Assembly (NCBI GenBank): GCA_035296965.1
Contig: DATGZX010000332.1
Coordinates: 62,001-126,000, forward strand
Direction: 5' to 3'
DNA length: 64,000 bases
Source: DATGZX01 sp035296965
GTDB taxonomy: Bacteria; Planctomycetota; Planctomycetia; Gemmatales; Gemmataceae
This document shows positions 28,239 through 36,557 of the stretch, piece after piece. The position numbers were made by a program, and so were the translations under genes. Every line of letters begins with the position of its first letter. The stretch's first letter is position 1. The notes under the pieces are model-generated. The model worked only from the letters and a program-made list of their open reading frames with translations, did no database searches and was not told the origin of the DNA.

Positions 28239-29135
28239 ATGACGGGCATGCTAATTCATCCTTTGTTGGCCGTGCACATTTCTGATGGCGTGTTGGCTCC
28301 AAGTTGGCTGCTTGGCGGCTTCGTGGTTGCGGCCCTCCTTGCTTGTTTTGGAGCCTGGAAGATCCGCGATGAAGAGATCCCGCGCGTCGCCGTGCTCACA
28401 TCCGCATTCTTCGTCGCTTCGCTGGTGCACGTGCGTGTGCCGCCGACGAGCGTGCACTTGATCCTCAACGGCCTGATGGGCGTCGTGCTGGGCCGGCGGG
28501 CGGCCCTCGCCATCCCCGTGGGCCTGTTCCTTCAGGCGGCACTCATCGGTCATGGCGGCTTCACCTCGCTAGGGATCAATAGTTGCGTGATGGTGTTGCC
28601 TGCACTGTTGGCCTGGCAACTCTTTGGCTTTTTGCGGCTGGTTCCATGGGCCACGCAACTATGGTTTCGCGGCGGCCTCGTTACCATCAGCGCCCTGACC
28701 TGGATACTGAGCCTGGTGTACGTGATAGCATTGCTTTGGGGCGAGGCGAGCGCTGACTCGACGGCCAGCGCCGGCCAGCGCGCCGGGGCCTGGACATGGC
28801 CACCGCTGATCGTGCTCGGCGCGCTGGTAGTTGCAGGCCTGGCAGCCTGGATTGAGCGGCGGCTGGAAAACGCTCCTGAGTTTCCGCTCGGTTTACTGGT
28901 CGGTGAGATCACCGTGCTGGCCACGGTCCTGCTCAACAGCCTGGTCCTGGCATGGGGCGGCGTCGAGGATTGGCGGGCACTCGCCGAGTGGATCTTCATC
29001 GCTCATCTGCCCATCGCTGTGGTAGAGGGAGTGGTCCTCGGCTTCACCATTGGCTTTCTGGCGCGAGTGAAGCCGGAGATGCTCGGTAGTACCAAAGCGG
29101 AGGAGGTCTCATGCGCGGTCGATGCGGTGCAGTGA
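28239..29135 (+). CDS. cbiM: CbiM/NikM substrate-binding permease of a Ni/Co ECF transporter
   Basis: 298 residues as given, with about seven transmembrane segments. The family core is obvious: VHISDGVLAPSWLLGG at the start, HVRVPPTSVHLILNGLMGVVLG, then GINSCVMVLPALL. In NikM the metal is bound by the N-terminal Met and His2, so the true start may be the GTG at 28272, giving Met-His-Ile-Ser-Asp-Gly; the ATG at 28239 would bury this motif 11 residues inside. No clear ribosome site separates the two. The NikL-like gene overlaps its end. The ATPase (CbiO/NikO) and CbiQ/NikQ subunits are not next to it. Confidence 0.88.
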   Translation: MTGMLIHPLLAVHISDGVLAPSWLLGGFVVAALLACFGAWKIRDEEIPRVAVLTSAFFVASLVHVRVPPTSVHLILNGLMGVVLGRRAALAIPVGLFLQAALIGHGGFTSLGINSCVMVLPALLAWQLFGFLRLVPWATQLWFRGGLVTISALTWILSLVYVIALLWGEASADSTASAGQRAGAWTWPPLIVLGALVVAGLAAWIERRLENAPEFPLGLLVGEITVLATVLLNSLVLAWGGVEDWRALAEWIFIAHLPIAVVEGVVLGFTIGFLARVKPEMLGSTKAEEVSCAVDAVQ

Positions 29136-29674
29136 GCGCCCCTGCCCTGCCCTGCGCTTTGCTGGCAGCCTTGTTGAGCGCAGGCGCTGCCCAGGCCCAT
29201 CGCCTCGACGCGCAGGCGTTCGTTCTGCCAGGCCAAAAAGTGCAGATCGAATCCTGGTTTTCGAGCGGGGATGCCGCCAAGCATGCCAAGGTGGAAGTAT
29301 TCCGAGCCGGTCACCAACTCTTGACGGAAGGCCAAACCGACGAGCAGGGTATCTTTGTCTTTCCATTTGCAAGACCTGAATCCCTTCAAGTCGTGATATC
29401 TGCGGGAGCGGGGCATCGCAAAGAGCTTGCCATCTCGGCGGCGGACCTTGCACCTACGGCCCAGCCGTCGAACGACGTGGGGGCAGTCGCCCCTGTGCAA
29501 GAAGATGCCGGCGGAGAACCGCGCGCCCTGGCCAAGCGCGAGACAGGTGCGCCGATCAAGGATGTGATCACCGGCATCGGCTTTTTGCTGGCGCTTGGGG
29601 CATTCTTGTTGAGTCTCCGCAACGCGCGCCAGCTACGCAGGTTGGACGCAATGTCTGATCAGAAAAAGGCGTGA
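29111..29674 (+). CDS. NikL-like membrane-anchored periplasmic protein
   Basis: 187 residues, ATG at 29111 with AGGAGG directly upstream, overlapping the end of cbiM by 25 bp. A signal peptide ends near AAQAHRLDAQ, giving a mature protein with an early His, followed by a small beta domain (AKVEVFRAGHQLLTEGQTDEQG) and a C-terminal transmembrane helix (ITGIGFLLALGAFLLSL). This matches the NikL accessory component found with NikM in Ni uptake loci. The bidirectional terminator palindrome follows, so the operon appears to end here. Confidence 0.75.
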   Translation: MRGRCGAVSAPALPCALLAALLSAGAAQAHRLDAQAFVLPGQKVQIESWFSSGDAAKHAKVEVFRAGHQLLTEGQTDEQGIFVFPFARPESLQVVISAGAGHRKELAISAADLAPTAQPSNDVGAVAPVQEDAGGEPRALAKRETGAPIKDVITGIGFLLALGAFLLSLRNARQLRRLDAMSDQKKA

Positions 29675-29745
29675 GGGATTCTTCTTCTCTAAGTTCGAGC
29701 TCCGCAGATTTTGAAGGGTTGGCGGAGTGAATTGTTGAGGAAGGG

Positions 29746-29826
29746 GAAACCAAAAGCGGCGGAAAAGCGCCGCAGTCCAAAGAAGTTGCATTTGGATTGC
29801 GGCGCTTTTCCGCCGCTTTTGTTTCC
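29746..29826. terminator. Bidirectional palindromic terminator (copy 2 of 2)
   Basis: GGAAACCAAAAGCGGCGG is mirrored by CCGCCGCTTTTGTTTCC with inner arms GAAAAGCGCCGCAGTCCAAA. It lies between the convergent nikL-like stop (29674) and the mutS2 stop (29828) and has the same core as the element at 1246-1313. Confidence 0.78.
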
Positions 29827-29827
29827 T

Positions 29828-31837
29828 CTATTTTGCGAGTGGGAAAACTTCGTCGAGTGGGATCTCCCATTGACCTAGCCCCACGCTGACCAGCGCGACG
29901 TTTCGCTTGAAGTCGACGCGCACAATGCGCCCGGCCTTATCGAAGCGTTCCACGTGCACGGGGTCGTTGGCTTGCAGCTTGGCGCGAGCCTCGCGCAATG
30001 CCGTGGCGTCCTCTGCTTCGCGCTCCAGGGAGACTAACTTCTGGCAGTAGGCTTCCCGTTGCTGCTCGGCTTCGTGCTGCGCGGACAGCGCTTCGGCGCG
30101 AGCTTTCTCCGCTTCCTCGCGAAGCAGTTGCAGCTTGGCCATCTCCGGGGCGCGCCGCTGCCTGCGCCGGAGATAGCGCTGCGCCCGCCGCAGCAGCTCG
30201 CGCGGCAGCTTCAGCCGGCGTGCGATCTTGAGAGCGTTGCTCATGCCGAACTGGCCGATTTGCAGCCGATAGGTGGGTCGCAGCGTCTCGACGTCAAATT
30301 CCACGGCGGCGTTCTCGGCGTGCTCGTTGGTGAAAGCGTAGGTCTTCAGATCGCCCAGGTGTGTTGTCACCATGGCAAGGCAGTTCGTTCGATCCAGTTC
30401 ATCGAGAATAGCTCGTCCCAGGGCCGCTCCCTCGGCCGGGTCTGTGCCCGCGCCCAATTCGTCCAGCAACACCAGGCTTTCCTTGTCGGCCAGGCGCAGG
30501 ATCGAAGCGATGCGCGACATGTGTGAGCTGAACGTGCTCAGCGATTGTTCGATGCTTTGTTCATCGCCAATGTCAGCCAGGACCTGATGAAAAACCGGGA
30601 CCATGCTGCCCTGCCCCGCCGGAATGGGCATTCCGGACTGGGCCATGAGACACAACAGGCCGGTTGTCTTGAGCGTTACAGTTTTGCCTCCGGTGTTCGG
30701 ACCCGTGATGACCAGCATGTTGAAAGCATGGCCCATGCAAACATCAATGGGCACCACGGAGCGCGGTTCCGCCTCGGTCGGGCACGAGGGCCCGGCTGGC
30801 GCTTCGGATTGCTGGCTCCCGGGAGAATTGGAAGAGTCTGCACCAACCGGCCCGGCGGGCCCAGTACCTCGTTGAGCTCGGAATAAGAATTCCAGGAGGG
30901 GATGCCGCGCTTGCCGGAGCCAGAGCCGGCCTTCCGTGTTGATTTCCGGCTCAACCATATCGTAATCTCGGGCAAAACGCGCCTTGGCGGAGACGAAATC
31001 CAGTTGCGCCATCACCTCGATGGCATGAGTCAGCGGCCGAGACACCCGGCCGACCTCTCCGGTGAGCCGGCGCAGGATCCGCTGGATTTCGCGCTCCTCG
31101 GCTCCTTTCAAGACGGCCCGCTCCGCGCTCAGGCTGGCGACGCCGGCCGGTTCGATGAAGACCGTTTCTCCCGTGCTGCTCGTGCGATGCACGACGCCTT
31201 GCAGCTTGTGGCGATGATTGACGGCCACCGGTAAGACGTAATGGTCGCCGCTTACGGTCGCGTTGGGATAACGCAGGATTTTGCGGAGTTCGGGATCGCG
31301 CAGCAAGCGTTTGATTTGGTTCTGCACACGCTCATCCACCTCCGCCAACTGCTGCCGCACTTGGGCGAGTTCCCGGCTCGCCATGTCCAGAACATGTGCC
31401 CGGCTATCGATGCAGCCGGTAATGCTCTTGGCCACGGGTCCCAGGTCCTCGATCGGCGTCAACACGTCGGCCAGCCGCTGAAAACGCCCGTCCAGACGCA
31501 TCCGGTAACGAAACATGTTGCCAGTGCACGTCAGCGTCTCGGCGACCTCCAGCAGTTGTTCCGCCGACAAGACCGCCCCGATAGCCGCACGACGGACCAG
31601 CATGCGCACATCATGAAGGCCGCCAAAGGGAGGCGCTTGACCTTGCCCGATGGCTTCGCCCATTTCGGTCACGAGTGCCAGGTTCGCGCGGATCTTCACC
31701 GGATCGGCGCTCGGTTCCACGGCGCGAGCAAGTTCCTTGCCGAGCGCACAGGCAGCGTAGCCGGCCAACAGTTCCCGGACTTTTTCGAGCTCCAGCAATT
31801 CCAGGCTGTGTGCGTCCATCATGACAACGTCGAACAT
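29828..31837 (-). CDS. mutS2: MutS2 homologue lacking the Smr domain
   Basis: 669 residues, ATG at 31837; in-frame ATGs at 31822 and 31819 give the more typical beginning MDAHSLELLELEKVRELL. MutS domain III helices and clamp are followed by the ABC-type ATPase: Walker A ITGPNTGGKT, STFSSHMSRIASIL, LVLLDELGAGTDPAEGAALG, MVTTHLGDLK. A long coiled coil (about residues 555-620) and a short KOW-like beta domain (VDFKRNVALVSVGLGQWEIPLDEVFPL) end the protein. Ordinary MutS2 (about 780 residues) carries a further C-terminal Smr nuclease domain, absent here. Known roles are suppression of recombination and rescue of collided ribosomes, so this version may lack its nuclease step. A low-complexity insertion (GTGPAGPVGADSSNSPG) precedes the ATPase. 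Confidence 0.9.
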   Translation of the reverse strand: MFDVVMMDAHSLELLELEKVRELLAGYAACALGKELARAVEPSADPVKIRANLALVTEMGEAIGQGQAPPFGGLHDVRMLVRRAAIGAVLSAEQLLEVAETLTCTGNMFRYRMRLDGRFQRLADVLTPIEDLGPVAKSITGCIDSRAHVLDMASRELAQVRQQLAEVDERVQNQIKRLLRDPELRKILRYPNATVSGDHYVLPVAVNHRHKLQGVVHRTSSTGETVFIEPAGVASLSAERAVLKGAEEREIQRILRRLTGEVGRVSRPLTHAIEVMAQLDFVSAKARFARDYDMVEPEINTEGRLWLRQARHPLLEFLFRAQRGTGPAGPVGADSSNSPGSQQSEAPAGPSCPTEAEPRSVVPIDVCMGHAFNMLVITGPNTGGKTVTLKTTGLLCLMAQSGMPIPAGQGSMVPVFHQVLADIGDEQSIEQSLSTFSSHMSRIASILRLADKESLVLLDELGAGTDPAEGAALGRAILDELDRTNCLAMVTTHLGDLKTYAFTNEHAENAAVEFDVETLRPTYRLQIGQFGMSNALKIARRLKLPRELLRRAQRYLRRRQRRAPEMAKLQLLREEAEKARAEALSAQHEAEQQREAYCQKLVSLEREAEDATALREARAKLQANDPVHVERFDKAGRIVRVDFKRNVALVSVGLGQWEIPLDEVFPLAK

Positions 31838-32184
31838 AGCCCGACAGACAAACGGGCTTCACCCCAGGTTCGCTTTTGCAAGCGGGTACAAGAAGCTTCA
31901 TTCTAGCGAACGTCATTCGTGCGCCCAACGAGGTTGTACTGGACTTCCCCCTGTGACCTCGAATTGACAGCTTAGCGACAAAAAAGCCTTCACATTGGTT
32001 TAGGTCGCAAGACTGGTGAAGGGAGGCCCCACCCTGCCCGACAAAGATCACGAGGGCACTCGATCCGTTGGGGCAGTTCGTGGAGCCCAAATCGTAACCG
32101 AATGCAACATGCCTCGCATGCCCTCTTTCGCTTGTTTTTGGTATGATACGTCGTTTAATCGATCGTCTGGTCTCAGGATTAAGC
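31838..32184. other. Gene-free divergent region
   Basis: No coding sequence is convincing between mutS2 and the small-protein gene. An extended -10 element is visible at 32138-32147 near its right edge. Confidence 0.4.
32138..32147 (+). promoter_or_regulatory. Candidate extended -10 promoter
   Basis: TTGGTATGATA, identical to the string at 27296. It overlaps an upstream in-frame ATG at 32143, which supports the downstream ATG at 32185 as the real start. The -35 region is weak. Confidence 0.35.
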
Positions 32185-32499
32185 ATGAGCAGCGCACTTG
32201 ACCCCGCGGCGTTGTCCCCGCCCGATTTTCGCTGGCCGCCGCCGCGAACTAAGTGGGAGCGCGAATACCGCGCCTTTCGCCGACTGCTGCCGGAAATGCT
32301 GCTGACTGAGCGCGGCAAGTTTGTCGCTATTCATGAGGAGCGTGTCATCGACATGGATCGTGACGAAATGGCGTTAATCGCCAGGGTGCTGGCCAAGGTC
32401 GGCAATGTCGATATCCATGTCGGCCTCGTCACGGATGTACCAGAGCCGGTCTATCGCTCGGGTGTCGTGCGCGATTTCTCGGCGTCGGATTCACCATGA
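32185..32499 (+). CDS. Small conserved protein paired with retropepsin-like protease
   Basis: 104 residues from ATG at 32185 (AGGA lies 8 bp upstream). Sequence features: FRRLLPEMLLTERGKFVAIHEERVI, then a helix and VDIHVGLVTDVPEPVYRSG. It resembles small proteins often annotated as DUF5678 in planctomycetes and cyanobacteria (from memory, not checked). The last four bases overlap the ATG of the aspartic-protease gene (ATGA), so the two are translationally coupled and probably form one functional unit. Function unknown. Confidence 0.75.
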   Translation: MSSALDPAALSPPDFRWPPPRTKWEREYRAFRRLLPEMLLTERGKFVAIHEERVIDMDRDEMALIARVLAKVGNVDIHVGLVTDVPEPVYRSGVVRDFSASDSP

Positions 32500-32876
32500 T
32501 TCGCTATGCTTTCCTCGCCCAACTAGACCCGCCGGCACCCTTCGTCAATGTCGTAGTGCGCAATCTCGCGACCGGTGCGGAGCTGCGCGACTTACCCGCC
32601 CAATTGGACACGGCCGCTGATCGCACTGTCTTACCCGAATCTTTGGTCGGATTATTGGGACTGCCCCAAGTAGGGACGCTGAAGCTTGGCGGCTTCGGAG
32701 GCGCCACCTTCACGCTGCCTGTGTACCCGATCTTGCTTGGTCTTCATGACTTGCCGGCCCAGCCCTTCAAGGTCGCCGCACATGCAGAAGAATCCTGGAT
32801 CCTCCTCGGCCGCGATGTCTTGAATTCCTTTCGTGTCTTATTAGACGGTCCTCAGTTGGCGTTGGAAATCGGCTGA
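32496..32876 (+). CDS. Retropepsin-like (clan AA) aspartic protease family protein
   Basis: 126 residues. The active-site region reads AQLDTAADRTVLPESL, where DTA replaces the DTG of most retropepsins; a hydrophobic-hydrophobic-Gly motif follows downstream (WILLGRDVLNSFRVLLDG), as in retroviral proteases. One domain of this size would dimerise to make an active site. The ATG overlaps the upstream gene's stop by 4 bp. Such pairs recur in planctomycete and cyanobacterial genomes; the substrate is unknown, and the Ala in the active-site triad makes activity uncertain. Confidence 0.75.
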   Translation: MIRYAFLAQLDPPAPFVNVVVRNLATGAELRDLPAQLDTAADRTVLPESLVGLLGLPQVGTLKLGGFGGATFTLPVYPILLGLHDLPAQPFKVAAHAEESWILLGRDVLNSFRVLLDGPQLALEIG

Positions 32877-33001
32877 CGAACACGCCGAGCTCGACAATTA
32901 ATTAACAAACAGCCCATTGCTCCGCCGTCCGCACGGGCGTAGAGTGTGACCAACAATCGCGAACATTTGGATGTTCGGTTTCCGCCCTGGGAGTATCGAT
33001 C

Positions 33002-34966
33002 ATGCGAACCAGTGTACGAATCCTGTTCGTCGTCCTGGGGTGCTGGCTGGCGTGCGCGCCCGTGCGACCCGCCGACGCGCCGCCTGAGATGAAATTCAAC
33101 GACGTGAGAGAGGTCGCGCCCGGCGTCTTCTTTCGCTACTCGGCCATCAGCGCGACCGACAAGAATGTCCAGTTCGGCGGCTGCAACAACATCTGGATCG
33201 TCTTCGAGGACTATGTCGTGGTGATCGATGCCAACTTCCCCAAGGAAGCAGCCGATGTCATCGAGGCGATCAAGAAGACCACCGACAAGCCGATCCGTTA
33301 CGTTCTGGATACGCACCATCACGGCGACCATTCTTACGGCAACGCGGTCTTCGGCAATGCGGGAGCCAGCATCGTTGCCCAGACCAATTGTTACCGGCTG
33401 CTCCGCGAGAACGGCGTGCAGGAATTCAAGCAGGCGGGGCGCGGGCCGACCGGACGGAAGGATGTTGCGGAGAGCAAACTCAAGGTCCCCAACGTCGTCT
33501 TCGACGAAAAACTGGTGTTCGACGACGGCAAGCAGCGCGTCGAGTTCCTCTTTCTCGGCCATGCGCATACCTCGGGCGACGCCTTCGCTTATCTGCCCCG
33601 GCACAAGCTCCTCTGCACCGGCGACGCCTGCGTGAACGGCGCCTTCAACTTCATGGGCCATTCGGATTCGGCTTCCTGGATACGCGTCATGGAGCGCGCC
33701 CAGCAGCTCGATGTGAAGATGGTTCTGCCCGGTCATGGTCCCATCGCTGGCAAGGATTTACTGGAGAAACAGAAGCGCTATTTCGTCGAACTCCGCCAAC
33801 AGGTCCAGCAGGGCATCCAGGCTGACAAGAGCGAGGAGGACATCATCGCCGGCATCGACATGCCCTGGTACAAGGAGTGGACGGGCGTCATCCCCACTGG
33901 GGAAAATACCAAATACGTCTATGCGGAGCTGACCGGAAAGGTCACTCCGTGGGACCTCTCCGAGGAGTTTGGTATATTTCCCGGGCCCTCGCCGACGAAA
34001 GATACTCCGGGCTGGACGAAACCGCGTCGCATTGTTGTGCCCAACCTGATGCCGGCCCGCTTGGCCGAGCTCAAACACGTGGCGCCGGAGATCGAGTTCA
34101 TTCCGGTCAGGAGCGCCGAGGAAGCCGCCAAGGTGGCCGAGGATGCCGACGCGGTGATCGGCTACTGCACGTCCGACATCGTTAAGTCCGGCAAGAAACT
34201 GCGCTGGATCCAGTTTGGCAGCGCCGGCGTGGAAAAGGCGCTGGTCCCGGAGCTGGTGGACAGTCAGATTGTTTTGACCAACTTGCAGCGCATTCATGGC
34301 CCCAATGTTGCCGATCAGGCATTTGCGCTGCTGCTGGCCCTGACCCGCGGCGTGCGCGACAGGGCGCGTGCGGCCGGTGCTGCGACGGCGGCCAAGCCGT
34401 CGCACGAACGCCAAGAGCTGCAGGGCAAGACCATGCTGGTTGTCGGCCTCGGCGGGGTTGGCACGCAGATCAGCCGGCGGGCACATGCCTTCGGCATGCG
34501 GGTCATGGCCATTGACCCCAAGGACATGGAACGGCCTCCCTTCGTCTTCAGCCTCGACAAGCCGGCAAAGATCGTGGAGCTGCTGCCCCAGGCAGATGTT
34601 GTCGTACTGGCCTGTCCGTTGACTGCGGAAACGCGGGGAATGTTCGGCGAAGCGCAATTCCAGGCGATGAAGAAGTCGGCTTACTTTATCAACATCGCTC
34701 GCGGGGGCCTCGTGCAGACGCCCGCGCTGATTGCTGCAATTGAAAAGAAACAGATTGCCGGCGCCGGCATGGACGTGACCGACCCCGAGCCGTTGCCGGA
34801 GGAACACCCGCTCTGGAAAATGCCGAACGTGCTGGTGAGCCCGCACGTGGGCGGTGAATCAGCGGGCGCCAACGACCGGCGCTGGCGCTTGTGGCGCGAG
34901 AATGTCCGGCGCTTCGCGGTGGGCGAGCCGCTTTTGTGCGTCGTGGATAAGGGAAAGGGATATTGA
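33002..34966 (+). CDS. Fusion of a metallo-beta-lactamase-fold hydrolase and a D-2-hydroxyacid dehydrogenase
   Basis: 654 residues, ATG at 33002, signal peptide about 1-24 (MRTSVRILFVVLGCWLACAP). Residues about 30-300 form a metallo-beta-lactamase fold: THHHGDH (HxHxDH at about 105-110), FLGHAHTSGD, CTGDACV and LPGHGP supply the metal ligands. From about 341 a D-isomer-specific 2-hydroxyacid dehydrogenase begins (RRIVVPNLMPARL), with its NAD-binding segment VVGLGGVGTQISRRAHAFGM near 480, the Arg in NIARGGLV, the Glu in DPEPLPEEHP and the catalytic His in VSPHVGGES. The ORF is continuous with no sign of a frameshift. A secreted NAD-dependent half would be odd, so it may be periplasmic or wrongly exported by prediction. 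The combined reaction is unknown. Confidence 0.88.
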   Translation: MRTSVRILFVVLGCWLACAPVRPADAPPEMKFNDVREVAPGVFFRYSAISATDKNVQFGGCNNIWIVFEDYVVVIDANFPKEAADVIEAIKKTTDKPIRYVLDTHHHGDHSYGNAVFGNAGASIVAQTNCYRLLRENGVQEFKQAGRGPTGRKDVAESKLKVPNVVFDEKLVFDDGKQRVEFLFLGHAHTSGDAFAYLPRHKLLCTGDACVNGAFNFMGHSDSASWIRVMERAQQLDVKMVLPGHGPIAGKDLLEKQKRYFVELRQQVQQGIQADKSEEDIIAGIDMPWYKEWTGVIPTGENTKYVYAELTGKVTPWDLSEEFGIFPGPSPTKDTPGWTKPRRIVVPNLMPARLAELKHVAPEIEFIPVRSAEEAAKVAEDADAVIGYCTSDIVKSGKKLRWIQFGSAGVEKALVPELVDSQIVLTNLQRIHGPNVADQAFALLLALTRGVRDRARAAGAATAAKPSHERQELQGKTMLVVGLGGVGTQISRRAHAFGMRVMAIDPKDMERPPFVFSLDKPAKIVELLPQADVVVLACPLTAETRGMFGEAQFQAMKKSAYFINIARGGLVQTPALIAAIEKKQIAGAGMDVTDPEPLPEEHPLWKMPNVLVSPHVGGESAGANDRRWRLWRENVRRFAVGEPLLCVVDKGKGY

Positions 34967-35067
34967 TGTCTGCCGCAGGGACCGCGTTGGCAAGCAGACG
35001 GTGACAAGCAAACGATGATCTCCCCGGTCTCGCTATACTGAGCGCGGTCAAGAATGAGACATTGCCC

Positions 35068-35137
35068 CGTAGCCGCATTCGCCAGAATGCGGGCTATCTC
35101 GCACGGTTTCCCCCGCATTCTGGCGAATGCGGCTACG
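35068..35137. repeat. GTAG-headed REP-like palindrome pair
   Basis: CGTAGCCGCATTCGCCAGAA... at 35068-35093 is the exact inverse of ...TTCTGGCGAATGCGGCTACG at 35111-35137. Each 26-bp arm is itself a hairpin (CCGCATTC/GAATGCGG). It lies just upstream of the thiO-like gene and overlaps the over-long N-terminus of that ORF. Confidence 0.8.
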
Positions 35138-35183
35138 ACCTATGTGTATCAGTATTGACCCCACGCCGCATATAACAATCGGT

Positions 35184-36311
35184 ATGGCGAACCATCCGGA
35201 TGTTCTGATCATTGGCGGCGGTGTCATCGGCCTCACGACGGCCTATTACCTTGCTCGCGAAAAGTTGCGCGTCGAAATCGTCGACAAGAGCGATTTCGGA
35301 CAGGAAGCTTCCTGGGCGGGGGCGGGCATCCTTCCGCCCGGCAATCCGCGCTCTGCCCGGCTGCCGATCGATCAACTGCGTGCCCACAGCGCAGCGCTAT
35401 TTCCCACTCTGTCTGCTGAATTGCGCGAACGGACGGGAGTCGATAACGGTTTTGTGCAGTCGGGCGGTCTGGAATTCCTGGTGCAAGCGGACCAGGTAGC
35501 GGCCAATGAATGGCGCGAGGAAGGCATTGTCTTCGAGCAGCTCAACGAGAAGAAGCTTCGCGAGATGGAGCCCGCTCTTGCCCCTGGCCTTGGCAAGGCA
35601 TGTTATTTGCCGGACATGTGCCAGTTGCGGAATCCGCGGCACCTCAAAGCCCTGCTGGCAGCTTGCCAATCTTTGGGAGTCCAGCTCCGCCCTGGTACGC
35701 CGGCCTGTCGATTCAATCACCAGGGTGGGCTGATTACTGCTTTGGAAAGTGATCGAGGGCAGGTTCACGCCGGTCGTTTTATTGTGGCGACGGGCGCCTG
35801 GACCGGCCCAGTGCTGGAGCCGCTTGGTTGGAAGAGTGGGATCCATCCCGTGCGCGGCCAAATTGCCCTGCTCAGTACACGCGCGCCGCTCTTTCGCCGC
35901 ATCTTGCTCTGGGGCTCTCAGTATCTGGTGCCTCGGCCCGATGGGCGAGTGCTGGTCGGATCCACGGAAGAAGATGCCGGCTTCGAAAAATGCACCACGG
36001 CGGCTGCCATTGCCGAGCTGTTGGCACTGGCTTGCCGACTCGTGCCGGCCCTGTCGGCAGCCGGGCTCGAGCGCTGCTGGGCAGGACTGCGTCCCGGCAG
36101 TCCGGATGGATTGCCTTTCCTTGGCCCGGTGCCCGGATTCAGCAATCTCTATGTTGCGGCCGGGCATTTTCGCGCCGGCATCCAACTTTCACCGGCCACC
36201 GCGTTGGTCATGAAGGAATTGCTGCTGGGGCAGTCTCTTACCGTGCCGCTCGATTCCTTCCGCCTCGACCGCGCGCCGGCCCCACGCTGCCAGTCCGTGT
36301 TTCGGTCCTAG
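35184..36311 (+). CDS. thiO: Glycine oxidase (ThiO)-like FAD-dependent oxidoreductase
   Basis: 375 residues from ATG at 35184, directly before the FAD motif DVLIIGGGVIGLTTAYYLA; the upstream ORF start would read through the palindromic repeat. DAO-family features follow: EASWAGAGILPPGNP (as in ThiO), VATGAWTG, HPVRGQIALL, CWAGLRPGSPDGLPFLGP and YVAAGHFRAGIQLSPAT. ThiO oxidises glycine to iminoglycine for the thiazole moiety of thiamine. No other thi gene is visible nearby, so another D-amino-acid or sarcosine substrate remains possible. Confidence 0.85.
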   Translation: MANHPDVLIIGGGVIGLTTAYYLAREKLRVEIVDKSDFGQEASWAGAGILPPGNPRSARLPIDQLRAHSAALFPTLSAELRERTGVDNGFVQSGGLEFLVQADQVAANEWREEGIVFEQLNEKKLREMEPALAPGLGKACYLPDMCQLRNPRHLKALLAACQSLGVQLRPGTPACRFNHQGGLITALESDRGQVHAGRFIVATGAWTGPVLEPLGWKSGIHPVRGQIALLSTRAPLFRRILLWGSQYLVPRPDGRVLVGSTEEDAGFEKCTTAAAIAELLALACRLVPALSAAGLERCWAGLRPGSPDGLPFLGPVPGFSNLYVAAGHFRAGIQLSPATALVMKELLLGQSLTVPLDSFRLDRAPAPRCQSVFRS

Positions 36312-36419
36312 CTCACTTTCTGTAGAATTCAGCGTCGAGCAGGAATGCCGGGCTGTCGGCTCATGTAATATCAAGGCGCGGCTCGCGAACTATATCGCAG
36401 TGCTTGATTCGGCAGCGGC

Positions 36420-36468
36420 GTAGGACAGATTTCCCAATCTGTCCGGTCAGGTTGGAAACCTGACCTAC
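36420..36468. repeat. GTAG-headed REP-like palindrome
   Basis: GTAGGACAGATTTCCCAATC..., then GGTCAGGTTGGAAACCTGAC and CTAC at the right end. It is made of two hairpins (GGACAGATT/AATCTGTCC and GGTCAGGTT/AACCTGACC). Flanks contain ATTCGGCAGC on the left, also seen before the element at 169. Confidence 0.7.
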
Positions 36469-36557
36469 TTCCGAATCGCGGACGGTCATTTAGTAACGGG
36501 GCGCCAGGGCCCGGCAATTCCGCGCTCAAGTGGAGATAGCCGATTACGGGACCATTG

